Origin: Mariniphaga sp. | GTDB lineage: Bacteria; Bacteroidota; Bacteroidia; Bacteroidales; Prolixibacteraceae | Length of the DNA: 64,000 bases | Direction: 5' to 3' | NCBI GenBank assembly: GCA_019429205.1 | Contig: JAHYIT010000005.1 | Span: 1 to 64,000 of the forward strand | Part shown: piece after piece, positions 32,869-41,991 of the stretch | How the letters are laid out: each line of letters begins with the position of its first letter | Numbering within the stretch: position 1 is the stretch's first letter | Notes under the pieces: model-generated | Database searches by the model: none | What the model saw: only the letters and a program-made list of their open reading frames with translations | What the model was told of the DNA's origin: nothing | Program-made: the position numbers and the translations under genes

Positions 32869-35805
32869 ATGAGTGAAGAGAACAAATACTGGCATATTCT
32901 GGAAGAATTTGAGCCAATAAAAGATGTACGGAACCCAAAAGGCCGCGAGGAGGTGGTTAGTCCAACATCGAGAAGAAATTTCCTTAAAGTACTGGGACTT
33001 GGAACAGCCTCCGCCGCATTGATTGCCTCTTGTAAACGACCTGTTGAAAAAGCAATTCCATATTTTATTAAACCTGAAGAAATTACACCGGGGAAAGCTG
33101 CCTATTATGCATCGTCGTACTTTAATCAAAACGAATTTTGCAATGTTCTGGTGAAAGTGCGCGACAACCGGCCCATTAAACTGGAACCTAACCCGAAATC
33201 GGTAATTACACCCAACGGAACCAGCGGCCGTGTGCAGGCTTCGGTGCTCGATGTTTACAATATAAACCGGTATCAACACCCGAAAAAAAACAGGGAAACC
33301 ATAGACTGGGAAACAGCCGACAGTGAAATTGTTTCCCAATTGCGACAACTGGCTAATGAAGGAAAACCTGTTATACTGCTTACCCCGACCATCATAAGTC
33401 CTTCAACAAAAAAACTGATTAGCGAATTTACTCAAACATTTAATGCTGAATGGCATCAGTACGACGCCATACCCATGGACGGTTGGCGTGAAGCCAACAA
33501 TCGTGTTTTTGGTACCAATTCGCTACCTGAATATCATTTCGAAAAAGCTGACTGTATTGTTTCTGTAGGTTGTGATTTTTTGGGAACCTGGCTTTCGCCG
33601 GTTGAGTTTTCCGGACAATATTCCAAACGGCGTGATTTATTTAACGGAGATGGTAATCTGACCAAACATTACCAGATTGAAGCAGGCATGTCGCTTACCG
33701 GTTCCAATGCCGATATGCGTATCCGTGCTGAGCGGGCAGATTATGGCCGCATTCTGGCTTACATTTACAATCAGATGGCAAGCCAAAAAGGTGTGAGCTC
33801 CAACGATGCACCAACACCTCCGCAGGAAATTACCCAAAAACTGGATAAAGTTATTTCAGATCTTGCCGCCAGCGAAGGCAAATCACTGGTAGTTTGTGGC
33901 GATAATAATCCTGACTACCAGGTTCTGGTAAACAACATTAACCAATTACTGGGAAATGTTGGGAACACCATTTTATTTGAACGGACTTACAATCATTTTC
34001 AGGGTTCAGAAAAAAGCCTCGAAACATTGCTGAATTCAAATCCGGGAGCCGTGATAATTTGGGATGTGAACCCGGTTTACAATCATCCCGAATCAGATAG
34101 AATTAAGGCAGCAATAGAAAAAGCACCACTTTCGGTTGCGATCAGTGCATTGCCTGATGAAACCACAGAGTTGTGTCAATACATTTTACCATCACCCGGC
34201 TACCTCGAATGTTGGGACGATGCAGAATACAAATCAGGTGTAGTTTCGGTGCTGCAACCCACCCTTCACAAACTGTTCGATGCACGCCAGGCGCAGGAAT
34301 CGCTTTTAGCATGGCTGGGCGATGAAACCAGTTGGCGCGACACCATAAAAAACACCTGGACAGCTGACTATTTTCCGTTGCAAAACGAACAAAACGATCC
34401 TGACCGTTTTTGGGTGGAAACCCTCAAAAAAGGGGAACTGGTGGTGGATGCAACTCCGGTTTCTGTTTCCTTAAATTCAAATGAAATTGAAAGTTCAATA
34501 CAAAAAATAAATACAGAAAAACAGGCCGATGGGATTACAGTTGAACTTTTTGAAAACATCAACATCGGCACCGGGCATGGTCCGTTAAATCCGTGGCTGC
34601 AGGAAGTTCCCGATCCGGTTACCCGGATTGCCTGGGACAATTACGCTTCGGTTGCACCGTCGGTTGCCAGGCAAATGGGTATCCAAAACGGGGATATAGT
34701 TCAACTTGGAAACCTGACCATTCCGGCATTCGTTCAGCCGGGACAGGCAGAAAAAACCATCAGTATTGCAGTAGGTTACGGCCGGAAAAAAGGAATTCCT
34801 GAAGAACTGATAACAGGTGTAAACGCTTACCCGCTTGCAAAAGTGAAAAACGGTTTCAGACTATTTACTTCTTCAGGGTTAAATTTGACCAAAACCGGGG
34901 GACACGAAGAAATGGCATTAGTACAAGGGCATCAGTCCATGGAAGGCCGTCCGATTGTCCGGGAATCTACTTTGGACAAATGGAAGGAAAATCCGGCAGC
35001 CGGGAACGAACTTCATGAAGAAATTAAACATCACCATACCACTTTGTATGAGAAGCATGAATACAAAGGTCACAAGTGGGGAATGGCCATCGACCTGAAT
35101 AAATGTATTGGTTGCAGCGCTTGTGTGCTGGCTTGTAACACCGAAAACAACATTCCGGTAGTGGGCAAAAAAGAAACTGCACGTCATCATGAGATGCACT
35201 GGATTCGGATTGACCGCTATTACAATGGTGAAGAGGAAAACCCTGAAGTTGTCCGCCAGCCTGTAATGTGCCAGCACTGTGACAATGCACCCTGCGAAAA
35301 TGTTTGTCCGGTAGCTGCTACCAACCATTCCAGCGAGGGGCTGAACCAGATGGCCTACAACCGTTGTATTGGAACGCGTTACTGTAATAACAACTGTCCT
35401 TACAAAGTGCGTCGTTTCAACTGGCTGGATTATACCGGTGCCGACGCCATTCCAAACAACCGGTTCGACCCGGCCAATATGACGCTTGATTTAAGCCGCA
35501 TGCGCCATAATCCGGATGTAACGGTTCGTGCAAAAGGAGTTATTGAAAAATGTTCGTTCTGTGTACAACGTATTCAGGAAAAGAAACTTACAGCTAAAAA
35601 CGAGGGACGCCAACTGGAAGATGGAGAACTGCAACCGGCATGTCAGCAAGCCTGCCCGGCAGATGCCATCGTTTTTGGCGATTTAAATGATCCCAACAGC
35701 AAAGTTTCAAAAATGATGAAAGACCCGAGAAACTACCACTTGTTGGAAGAGTTGCATACTTTGCCAAGCGTAGGATATTTGACAAAAATCAGAAATAAAA
35801 GCTAA
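32869..35805 (+). CDS. actB: Alternative complex III subunit ActB, molybdopterin-like and iron-sulfur protein
   Basis: A 978-residue fusion. It opens with a twin-arginine-like SRRNFLKVLGLGTASAAL sequence, followed by a long molybdopterin-oxidoreductase-like domain that in known ActB proteins does not bind molybdenum. From about residue 735 a ferredoxin domain carries the clusters: CIGCSACVLACNTENN, CQHCDNAPCENVCPVAA, RCIGTRYCNNNCPYKVRRFNW, CSFCVQRIQ and CQQACPADA. Known ActB holds three 4Fe-4S and one 3Fe-4S cluster and relays electrons from the quinol site towards the heme subunit. It is 42 nt behind actA and 15 nt before actC. Confidence 0.95.
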   Translation: MSEENKYWHILEEFEPIKDVRNPKGREEVVSPTSRRNFLKVLGLGTASAALIASCKRPVEKAIPYFIKPEEITPGKAAYYASSYFNQNEFCNVLVKVRDNRPIKLEPNPKSVITPNGTSGRVQASVLDVYNINRYQHPKKNRETIDWETADSEIVSQLRQLANEGKPVILLTPTIISPSTKKLISEFTQTFNAEWHQYDAIPMDGWREANNRVFGTNSLPEYHFEKADCIVSVGCDFLGTWLSPVEFSGQYSKRRDLFNGDGNLTKHYQIEAGMSLTGSNADMRIRAERADYGRILAYIYNQMASQKGVSSNDAPTPPQEITQKLDKVISDLAASEGKSLVVCGDNNPDYQVLVNNINQLLGNVGNTILFERTYNHFQGSEKSLETLLNSNPGAVIIWDVNPVYNHPESDRIKAAIEKAPLSVAISALPDETTELCQYILPSPGYLECWDDAEYKSGVVSVLQPTLHKLFDARQAQESLLAWLGDETSWRDTIKNTWTADYFPLQNEQNDPDRFWVETLKKGELVVDATPVSVSLNSNEIESSIQKINTEKQADGITVELFENINIGTGHGPLNPWLQEVPDPVTRIAWDNYASVAPSVARQMGIQNGDIVQLGNLTIPAFVQPGQAEKTISIAVGYGRKKGIPEELITGVNAYPLAKVKNGFRLFTSSGLNLTKTGGHEEMALVQGHQSMEGRPIVRESTLDKWKENPAAGNELHEEIKHHHTTLYEKHEYKGHKWGMAIDLNKCIGCSACVLACNTENNIPVVGKKETARHHEMHWIRIDRYYNGEEENPEVVRQPVMCQHCDNAPCENVCPVAATNHSSEGLNQMAYNRCIGTRYCNNNCPYKVRRFNWLDYTGADAIPNNRFDPANMTLDLSRMRHNPDVTVRAKGVIEKCSFCVQRIQEKKLTAKNEGRQLEDGELQPACQQACPADAIVFGDLNDPNSKVSKMMKDPRNYHLLEELHTLPSVGYLTKIRNKS

Positions 35806-35820
35806 AACTAACACCTTAAG

Positions 35821-37215
35821 ATGATGCATGTATCACCGGTTAGAGAGCCATTAATTAACGGAGAAAAAAGTTACAGCGACATTACTAATGATGTAATGGC
35901 GCCCATAAAAGCCAAACCCGGAAAACTCTGGTTTGCCGGGCTGACAGTTTCTGTTATTGTAATGCTTATAGGATTTGCCATGATTGGTTACACCGTTTGG
36001 TTTGGAATTGGAACATGGGGTGTTAACCGTACCATTGGCTGGGGATGGAGTATCACCAACTTTGTTTGGTGGGTAGGTATCGGTCATGCCGGTACTTTTA
36101 TTTCCGCCATTCTGTTGTTATTCCGGCAAAAATGGCGAACCAGTATTAACCGGTCAGCCGAAGCCATGACGATTTTTGCAGTGATGTGTGCCGGGATTTT
36201 CCCGCTCATCCACATGGGGCGTTTGCCGCTGGGATTTTTTATCTTTCCCTATCCTAATACCCGTGAATTATGGGTAAACTTCAATTCACCGCTATTATGG
36301 GACGTGTTTGCCATAACCACTTATTTTCTCGTGTCGTTGCTTTTCTGGTACTTTGGACTCATTCCCGATTTAGGTACTATCCGCGACCGCATGAAAACAT
36401 TGTGGAAGAAAAAGGTATATAATTTTTTAAGTTTCGGTTGGAAGGGTTCGGCACGCCACTGGCATCGCCACGAATCCATGAGTTTAATACTGGCTGGTTT
36501 GGCAGCTCCTCTTGTACTTTCGGTGCACACCATTGTTAGTTTCGACTTTGCCACATCTGTAATTCCAGGGTGGCACACTACCATATTCCCGCCTTATTTT
36601 GTGTCGGGAGCGGTATTTTCGGGGTTTGCCATGGTGCTTACCCTGATGATTGTCACCCGAAAAGCGCTTAACCTGCAGGAATACATTACTGTTGGACATG
36701 TTGAATCGATGAACAAGGTAATTATTGCTACAGGTTCAATCGTTGGAATAGCCTATATTACTGAATTATTTATGGCCTGGTACAGCGGTGTGGAATACGA
36801 ACGCTATGCGTTTATGAACAGGGCGCTGGGGCCGTATGCATGGGCTTACTGGATTATGATGACGTGCAACGTGATTTCCCCGCAGTTGCTGTGGATTAAG
36901 AAGTTGCGCCGGAACCTCGCATTCACTTTTGTGCTGTCAATTTTCATAAACATTGGAATGTGGTTTGAACGTTTTGTAATTGTAGTTACTTCACTGCATC
37001 GCGATTACCTGCCTTCAAGCTGGTCGATGTATAAACCTACTATCGTGGAAGTTGCCATTTACATGGGAACTTTCGGCTTGTTTTTCACCCTGTTTTTCAT
37101 TTTCATCAGGGTATTTCCGGTTATTGCCATGGCTGAAGTGAAATCAGTAGCCCGTTCTTCTGCCCGGAAATTTCTGGGAAAACCGGTAAAAAAACAAAAA
37201 ACAAAAAATCAGTAG
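35821..37215 (+). CDS. actC: Alternative complex III subunit ActC, NrfD-type quinol subunit
   Basis: A 464-residue membrane protein of the NrfD/PsrC family with about ten helices (LWFAGLTVSVIVMLIGFAMIGYTVW, NFVWWVGIGHAGTFISAILL, and so on). It should contain the quinol-binding site and contact ActB. Two ATG codons stand in tandem at the start. It is 15 nt behind actB and 2 nt before actD, in the standard act order. Confidence 0.95.
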   Translation: MMHVSPVREPLINGEKSYSDITNDVMAPIKAKPGKLWFAGLTVSVIVMLIGFAMIGYTVWFGIGTWGVNRTIGWGWSITNFVWWVGIGHAGTFISAILLLFRQKWRTSINRSAEAMTIFAVMCAGIFPLIHMGRLPLGFFIFPYPNTRELWVNFNSPLLWDVFAITTYFLVSLLFWYFGLIPDLGTIRDRMKTLWKKKVYNFLSFGWKGSARHWHRHESMSLILAGLAAPLVLSVHTIVSFDFATSVIPGWHTTIFPPYFVSGAVFSGFAMVLTLMIVTRKALNLQEYITVGHVESMNKVIIATGSIVGIAYITELFMAWYSGVEYERYAFMNRALGPYAWAYWIMMTCNVISPQLLWIKKLRRNLAFTFVLSIFINIGMWFERFVIVVTSLHRDYLPSSWSMYKPTIVEVAIYMGTFGLFFTLFFIFIRVFPVIAMAEVKSVARSSARKFLGKPVKKQKTKNQ

Positions 37216-37217
37216 TT

Positions 37218-37739
37218 ATGGGAGCAATAATTTACGGACATTTTACCGATGAGCTGGAACTGCTGGATGCAGTAAAAGAACTGAAAGACAAAGGAATTCG
37301 AATTGCAGATGTACGTACTCCTTTTCCGGTGCACGGCCTGGATGCCGCATTAAAATTTCCCCGGTCGCATTTACCCAAAGTTGCTTTTGTTGCCGGTGTA
37401 ATCGGAGGATCGCTTGGATTACTTTTTCAGGTTTGGGTTTTTACCAAAGGCTGGCCACTTAATATTGGCGGAAAGCCGCATTTGTCTTTACCCTCTTTTG
37501 TTCCGGTAACCTTTGAACTAACCATTCTTTTTGCTGCTTTTGCAATGGGAATTGCATTTCTTCTGCGGTCGAACCTGGGGCCCGGAAAAATTCCGGATAT
37601 TCTGGATGAAGAGGTTACCAATGATCATTTTCAGGTAATTCTCACCGTAAAAAACAATAGTCTTTCAGAAGTTGAACTTGCCGAAGCACTGGCAGCTACC
37701 GGTGCACTCGATGTAAAACAAGTAAATGAAGAGAAATGA
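37218..37739 (+). CDS. actD: Alternative complex III subunit ActD (DUF3341)
   Basis: A 173-residue protein with a soluble N-terminal domain (IIYGHFTDELELLDAVKELKDKGIRIADVRTPFPVHGLDAAL) and two membrane helices (AFVAGVIGGSLGLLFQVWVF and FELTILFAAFAMGIAFLL), which is the DUF3341/ActD design. It has no cofactor motif and serves as an accessory membrane subunit. It starts 2 nt behind actC and overlaps actF by 4 nt, so the three are translationally coupled. Confidence 0.9.
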   Translation: MGAIIYGHFTDELELLDAVKELKDKGIRIADVRTPFPVHGLDAALKFPRSHLPKVAFVAGVIGGSLGLLFQVWVFTKGWPLNIGGKPHLSLPSFVPVTFELTILFAAFAMGIAFLLRSNLGPGKIPDILDEEVTNDHFQVILTVKNNSLSEVELAEALAATGALDVKQVNEEK

Positions 37740-38929
37740 TGAAAAAACAAAATATACCGGAACCGGTTCCATTTAAATTTGGAAAAAAACTGAAAACATA
37801 TCTCGGAATTGCAGCAGGTGTTGGTTTGCTTGCCCTTTTAATTGCAGTTTTTTTACAGCAGTTGCCATCGGAACGAATCTGGGCCAATTTGTGGATGAAT
37901 GCGCTTATGTTTTTGTTTCTTGGCCTGGGAGCACTTTTCTTTTGGACGGTAAATACGTTAGGCGAATCCACCTGGCAAATCAACATTCAACGCATTATGG
38001 AATCGATGGGTTTAACCATTCCGTTTGCCGTTATCCTTTTTATTGTTGCTTTTCCGGGGTTGAAAGATTTGTTTGAGTGGACCCACACCGAACACCTCGA
38101 CAAAATTTTACAGAAAAAAGAAGCCTATCTGAATTTTCCATTTTGGTTGTTTCGGTTTGCCGTTTATTTTGGATTGTGGAGCTTCTTTGCCTTTTACCTG
38201 CGAAAAATATCGGTAAAAAACGACTTTGAACCTTATGAGAAGTTTCTTGCGCGCCTGCGGGCAACTTCGGGGTGGTTTATGGTTATTTTTGCCATAACCA
38301 GTTCCATGGCTGCCTGGGACTGGCTCATGTCTATCGACGCGCACTGGTTCAGCACGCTCTACGGCTGGTACATTTTTTCCGGAATGTTTGTCTCTGCGGT
38401 TGCCGTAATTATTCTTATTACCATTGCTTTCCGGCATTTTGGAATTTTGCCAAACGTAAATGCCGAACATTTGCACGATTTGGGAAAATATTTGTTCGGG
38501 TTCAGTATTTTCTGGGCGTATTTATGGATTAGCCAGTACCTGCTGATTTGGTACAGCAACATACCTGAAGAAACTGTATATTATGTGGAACGTGTAAACA
38601 ATTTCGGAACCATTTTCTATGTAAATGTTATAACCAATTTCCTGTTCCCGTTTCTGGCACTTATGACACGCGGAGCCAAACGACAGCAATTATATCTGGC
38701 TATAGTAGCTGTAATTGTGCTGATGGGCCATTACCTTGATTTATACCTGGCCATTATGCCGGGAGCGGTCGGCCGGGAAAATGCATCCATCGGCTTGCTG
38801 GAAATTGGATTGCCATTTTTTTACCTGGCAGCATTTCTGACCTTGTTTTTTATCTTTTTTGAAAAAGCGAAACCCGTACCCGAGAATCATCCTTATTTTA
38901 TTGAAAGTTCAGACTATGAAAATATTTAA
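37736..38929 (+). CDS. actF: Alternative complex III subunit ActF, second NrfD-like membrane subunit
   Basis: A 397-residue membrane protein related to ActC, with about ten helices, among them TYLGIAAGVGLLALLIAVFLQ and WLMSIDAHWFSTLYGWYIFSGMFVSAVAVI. In known complexes ActF is the second NrfD-type subunit and lacks a firm quinol site. The start ATG overlaps the actD stop (ATGA) and a second ATG follows at once. The stop lies 14 nt inside the next gene, actE, so the order here is actD, actF, actE, whereas actE stands before actF in some other bacteria. Confidence 0.9.
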   Translation: MMKKQNIPEPVPFKFGKKLKTYLGIAAGVGLLALLIAVFLQQLPSERIWANLWMNALMFLFLGLGALFFWTVNTLGESTWQINIQRIMESMGLTIPFAVILFIVAFPGLKDLFEWTHTEHLDKILQKKEAYLNFPFWLFRFAVYFGLWSFFAFYLRKISVKNDFEPYEKFLARLRATSGWFMVIFAITSSMAAWDWLMSIDAHWFSTLYGWYIFSGMFVSAVAVIILITIAFRHFGILPNVNAEHLHDLGKYLFGFSIFWAYLWISQYLLIWYSNIPEETVYYVERVNNFGTIFYVNVITNFLFPFLALMTRGAKRQQLYLAIVAVIVLMGHYLDLYLAIMPGAVGRENASIGLLEIGLPFFYLAAFLTLFFIFFEKAKPVPENHPYFIESSDYENI

Positions 38930-39485
38930 GCTTAATAAACATTGGATTGGCGTTTTTTCGGCAGTTATACTGCTTGCATCCTGCGACCATAACCGGAACG
39001 AACCCGGCTGGAGTTTTTTTAACGACATGGAACATTCGCAGGCTTATGAAACCTGGAGCGAAAATCCCAACCTCCCGGAAGGGAAAACCATGACCAGCCC
39101 GGTGGAGGGTACAGTGGCCATTCATGAATATGCTTTTGGATTTGTAAAAACGCCTGAAGATGAATTAAAAGCCGCTTCTCTCGAAAACCCCCTGTCCGGC
39201 GAGTTCAATTTGGAGCACGCAAAACTTAGATATGAACAATACTGCATTATTTGCCACGGCGAAAAAGGCGACGGACAAGGTCACCTGTTTAAAAGTGGGA
39301 AATACCCAATTCCACCTGCCAGTTACAAAGCCGAACGCGCCATGCAAAAAACCGACGGGCAATTGTTCCACAACATCAGGGTTGGTTTTGGTGTGATGGG
39401 CGCTCACGGGCCACAACTTTCGGTGGAAGATACGTGGCAGTTGGTGAACTATATCAGGTACCTGCAGTCTCAGGAGGTTGAATAA
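38916..39485 (+). CDS. actE: Alternative complex III subunit ActE, monoheme cytochrome c lipoprotein
   Basis: A 189-residue protein with a lipoprotein signal ending in ILLASC (lipobox, Cys near 21) and one heme motif CIICHGEKGDGQG. It is followed by a c-type domain with a candidate axial Met in VMGAHGPQ. It probably passes electrons out of the complex. ATG 38916 overlaps the actF stop by 14 nt; the frame extends further upstream only inside actF. It ends the act operon. Cytochrome oxidase genes do not follow in the window, although they often do in related genomes. Confidence 0.85.
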   Translation: MKIFKLNKHWIGVFSAVILLASCDHNRNEPGWSFFNDMEHSQAYETWSENPNLPEGKTMTSPVEGTVAIHEYAFGFVKTPEDELKAASLENPLSGEFNLEHAKLRYEQYCIICHGEKGDGQGHLFKSGKYPIPPASYKAERAMQKTDGQLFHNIRVGFGVMGAHGPQLSVEDTWQLVNYIRYLQSQEVE

Positions 39486-39541
39486 AATTCCGCGTTTATT
39501 GCCCTGTTCCGAAACCAAATTCATCTATTTGAGGCTTCCGT

Positions 39542-40138
39542 CTAAGATTCCTCCACCTTTTCAACCGGAATTTTTTTGCCGATGAAATAGTCAATCAGGT
39601 TACTCATCAGTTTAACCTTTTCCGGACCATCTTTTACCTGTTCAACCAGTTTAAATGACAGGAGCGTGTTTTGCAGATCAATTAAGTCGTTGTGGTAAGA
39701 TTTTAGTTGTTTTACCGTACGGTTGTACAAATAGAAAAATACACCTGAAATGAACTCTGTAATAATACCTGAAATGCCGCTCAGGTAGGCAATATTCATT
39801 TTTTCACCGTGACCAAAATAACCCAGCACAATTCCGGTTACAATTAGCAAAAAGCCAACCACGCCAACCATTAATGAGAAACTAAAACTCAGAAATGAAT
39901 AGCATTTTACTTCATCGTAGTATTCTTCAAGCCGCGTAACATTTAGTTCAATCAGCTTGTTGATATAATCTTCCGGTTCTTCTGTTTCTGAGAACCCCAG
40001 TAAAAGGTCAATTTTACTTTCGTTTTGCTGAATTTTTTCTTTGTTCCTGGTAGCTTCTAAATGAACATAAATACCAAAAAAAATTAAAAAAAGTACAATA
40101 ATCCACAAAAATACAAGCAACCAAACGGGCAGTAACAA
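39542..40138 (-). CDS. Membrane protein resembling TRADD-N-associated membrane domain proteins
   Basis: A 198-residue protein. A first helix at residues 3-25 is followed by a polar coiled-coil-like segment (RNKEKIQQNESKIDLLLGFSETEEPEDYINKLIELN), then two membrane helices (FSFSLMVGVVGFLLIVTGIVLGYF and LSGISGIITEFISGVFFYLYNRT) and a helical tail. The paired helices with GIITEFISGVFFYLYNRTVKQL resemble, from memory, the two-helix domain found beside TRADD-N-like effectors in bacteria. Such proteins may take part in conflict or signalling systems. It is convergent with actE and lies 6 nt downstream of a tiny membrane-protein gene. The family call is tentative. Confidence 0.5.
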   Translation of the reverse strand: MLLPVWLLVFLWIIVLFLIFFGIYVHLEATRNKEKIQQNESKIDLLLGFSETEEPEDYINKLIELNVTRLEEYYDEVKCYSFLSFSFSLMVGVVGFLLIVTGIVLGYFGHGEKMNIAYLSGISGIITEFISGVFFYLYNRTVKQLKSYHNDLIDLQNTLLSFKLVEQVKDGPEKVKLMSNLIDYFIGKKIPVEKVEES

Positions 40139-40144
40139 AACGCT

Positions 40145-40312
40145 CTAATGATGCAACAATACAAAAGTGAGGGGAATAATAGCAAATATTACACAACCAA
40201 CCACCTGGTTCCTAAGATCTTCCTTTCTGGACTCAATTTTCAGATTCTCGTTCCTTAAACTCTGAATTTTATATCCCTGAAGCGCTGTTTGACCCTCCAA
40301 ATAATCTTTCAT
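40145..40312 (-). CDS. Small membrane protein of 55 residues, unknown
   Basis: A short ORF on the minus strand from ATG at 40310-40312 to TAG at 40145-40147. It encodes a polar, helical N-terminal half (MKDYLEGQTALQG ... IQSLRNENLKIESRKEDL) and one C-terminal membrane helix (VVGCVIFAIIPLTFVLLHH). It ends 6 nt before the start of the 198-residue membrane protein gene, so the two probably form a pair. No family is recognised. Its size is below usual gene-calling limits, but the amphipathic coiled coil plus tail anchor and the tight spacing support it. Confidence 0.5.
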   Translation of the reverse strand: MKDYLEGQTALQGYKIQSLRNENLKIESRKEDLRNQVVGCVIFAIIPLTFVLLHH

Positions 40313-40545
40313 AAAATGCTCATTTAATTGTGGAATTCTTTAGTCAACTCAAATCGATAACCTATTTGCAATGTACGGCATTCATTTATTAAAAGCAACA
40401 TCTGTTTTACCTTTGCCTATTTAATAAAGTTGATTTTTTTTGTTGATTCAATGATATATGTTTTGAATTGACAAAATATGGTTTCAGATAATATACTTTT
40501 TAACCTAAGGTTTAGTTTCTACTGAGACTGTTATCCATTAACGGT
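40313..40545. other. Intergenic region, nothing recognised
   Basis: 233 nt, AT-rich, with stop codons in all frames and no clear hairpin or promoter. It separates the small membrane-protein pair from a hypothetical gene on the same strand. Confidence 0.4.
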
Positions 40546-41034
40546 TTACACATTCTTTGACTTTAGCTTAACTATTAATTCTCTAAATAATAATATGATT
40601 AAAAGAATTATTAGAATTACTATAATCTCTCGAATTGTTTTAAAAAAGTCATGCTTTTTATATTTTTCAATAAATTGCCACGGAGATAATAATGTTATTT
40701 CACTTAAATTGTATTGATTGTTTATTGATTCTATGTTATTAAATTTTTGAACTTCTGCATTGTCCGTTATTACAAAATATTCTTTTGTTGAATTTGAAAA
40801 ACAAATAATTATATTAGAAATTCTGTTTATTTTTGAAATTGAGGTAATTATTTTTTCATAATCATCATTTGTCTTTTTTAAGAGACTATAATTTGAAAAA
40901 TAATCAACTTTTTCTAAATATAAGGAATCTGACAATGGATACAAGTCTTGTGGCAAATCAATCCATTTTTTCATCACGAACAAAAAAGATAATAGAAGTA
41001 ATAAACTTAAAGTAAATAATAATAATCTTTTCAT
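40546..41034 (-). CDS. Hypothetical protein with two membrane helices
   Basis: A 162-residue protein with an N-terminal helix (LLLFTLSLLLLLSFLFVMKKW) and a C-terminal helix (IIVILIILLIILLFRELIV), with about 100 polar residues between that are rich in Asn, Ser, Ile and Tyr. The middle part would sit outside the cytoplasm. No family is recognised. It is very AT-rich, unlike the act operon before it, which suggests acquired DNA. It is downstream of the lipoprotein gene at 41135 on the same strand, with an inverted repeat between them. Confidence 0.55.
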   Translation of the reverse strand: MKRLLLFTLSLLLLLSFLFVMKKWIDLPQDLYPLSDSLYLEKVDYFSNYSLLKKTNDDYEKIITSISKINRISNIIICFSNSTKEYFVITDNAEVQKFNNIESINNQYNLSEITLLSPWQFIEKYKKHDFFKTIREIIVILIILLIILLFRELIVKLKSKNV

Positions 41035-41050
41035 TTTGCTATTTTTTTTT

Positions 41051-41127
41051 AAGGCTGCCTCGAAATAAGATAAATATGTATTGTAATGATAAATACACAG
41101 TTTTTATTTCATATTCAAGGCAGCCTT
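41051..41127. repeat. Inverted repeat around a 57-nt loop
   Basis: aaggctgcct at 41051-41060 faces aggcagcctt at 41118-41127, and the pairing extends a few bases further with a wobble (ctgcctcgaa / ttcaaggcag). The arms have the look of a Bacteroidota transcription terminator, but the loop is long and no U-tract follows on the minus strand. It may be a terminator disrupted by an insertion. Confidence 0.5.
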
Positions 41128-41134
41128 TATTGTG

Positions 41135-41884
41135 TTATAATTGCATTATAACTGAAATTGCAGAAGCTCCTGCATAAGCAATGGCCCCTCCAAACGGAGT
41201 TGCAGTCATTGACCCAACTACTCCGGCAACACAATCACAGCCCAAAACCTTCCACCAATTAACTGCCTGGGCAGATTTCAAATTATCAGTATTTAGATAT
41301 TGAATCCCATTCAGACCTCCTTCTGATTCCGGTGCCCAAAAAGTCGCAGAATTTTTTGCTACTGAAAGATGGGAAAAATACGCATTTAATTCAGTGCCTG
41401 AAAATTGGTTTTCAGCTTCAAGTTCCTTTTGAGTAAGAATCGATAACAATTCATTAAGTTCATAACCTTTCGTAAGAATATCAAGAGTTTCTTTTATTTT
41501 ATCTTTTAATTCTTCTGATACATCATAACTGTCAACCCAAGAATATAAATCAAGTTCTTCAATTGATTCAGGAAAACCAGGAATCTCATCCAGGCTGGTT
41601 GAAACACTTTTTAATTGATTTTCCCCTGAGTACTTTATAGAAAGAATTCTCTCAATAGTTTGTTTTATAGATTTTTTTGCTGGAATCTCATCCAAATTTT
41701 CAAGAATGTATTTTAAATCTTCATTGTGCCGAACACCAATATGTTCCATTGGATTTTTAAATTCTACTTCCTTGGGAGACATTTCATTTTTTTGACAACT
41801 CATTGATATAATTATCAATATTATAAGCATTATTTTTTTAATGACATTTGAATTTAATGATAATATAATTGGCAAAGTTTCCAA
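41135..41884 (-). CDS. Putative lipoprotein with glycine-rich C-terminus
   Basis: A protein of up to 249 residues. The N-terminus has KKIMLIILIIISMSCQKNEM, a lipoprotein signal with Cys as the modified residue. The frame opens with TTG at 41884; ATG 41830 is an alternative but lacks the positive residues in front of the helix. The middle is helical and acidic, beginning NPMEHIGVRHNEDLKYIL, which resembles other Bacteroidota lipoproteins of unknown role. The last 40 residues change character to WWKVLGCDCVAGVVG and ATPFGGAIAYAGASAIS, a small-residue-rich hydrophobic tail like those of class II bacteriocins or membrane-inserting peptides. No function can be assigned. Confidence 0.55.
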   Translation of the reverse strand: METLPIILSLNSNVIKKIMLIILIIISMSCQKNEMSPKEVEFKNPMEHIGVRHNEDLKYILENLDEIPAKKSIKQTIERILSIKYSGENQLKSVSTSLDEIPGFPESIEELDLYSWVDSYDVSEELKDKIKETLDILTKGYELNELLSILTQKELEAENQFSGTELNAYFSHLSVAKNSATFWAPESEGGLNGIQYLNTDNLKSAQAVNWWKVLGCDCVAGVVGSMTATPFGGAIAYAGASAISVIMQL

Positions 41885-41991
41885 CTTTTACAAATGCCAA
41901 TTTGCAAAAGTCGCTCCCGGATGGTAGTTTTGTACGGGTGGTTTTCAAAACTGCCTGCCCTGTGAAATTTATTTTGTATTTTACGGGGCCT

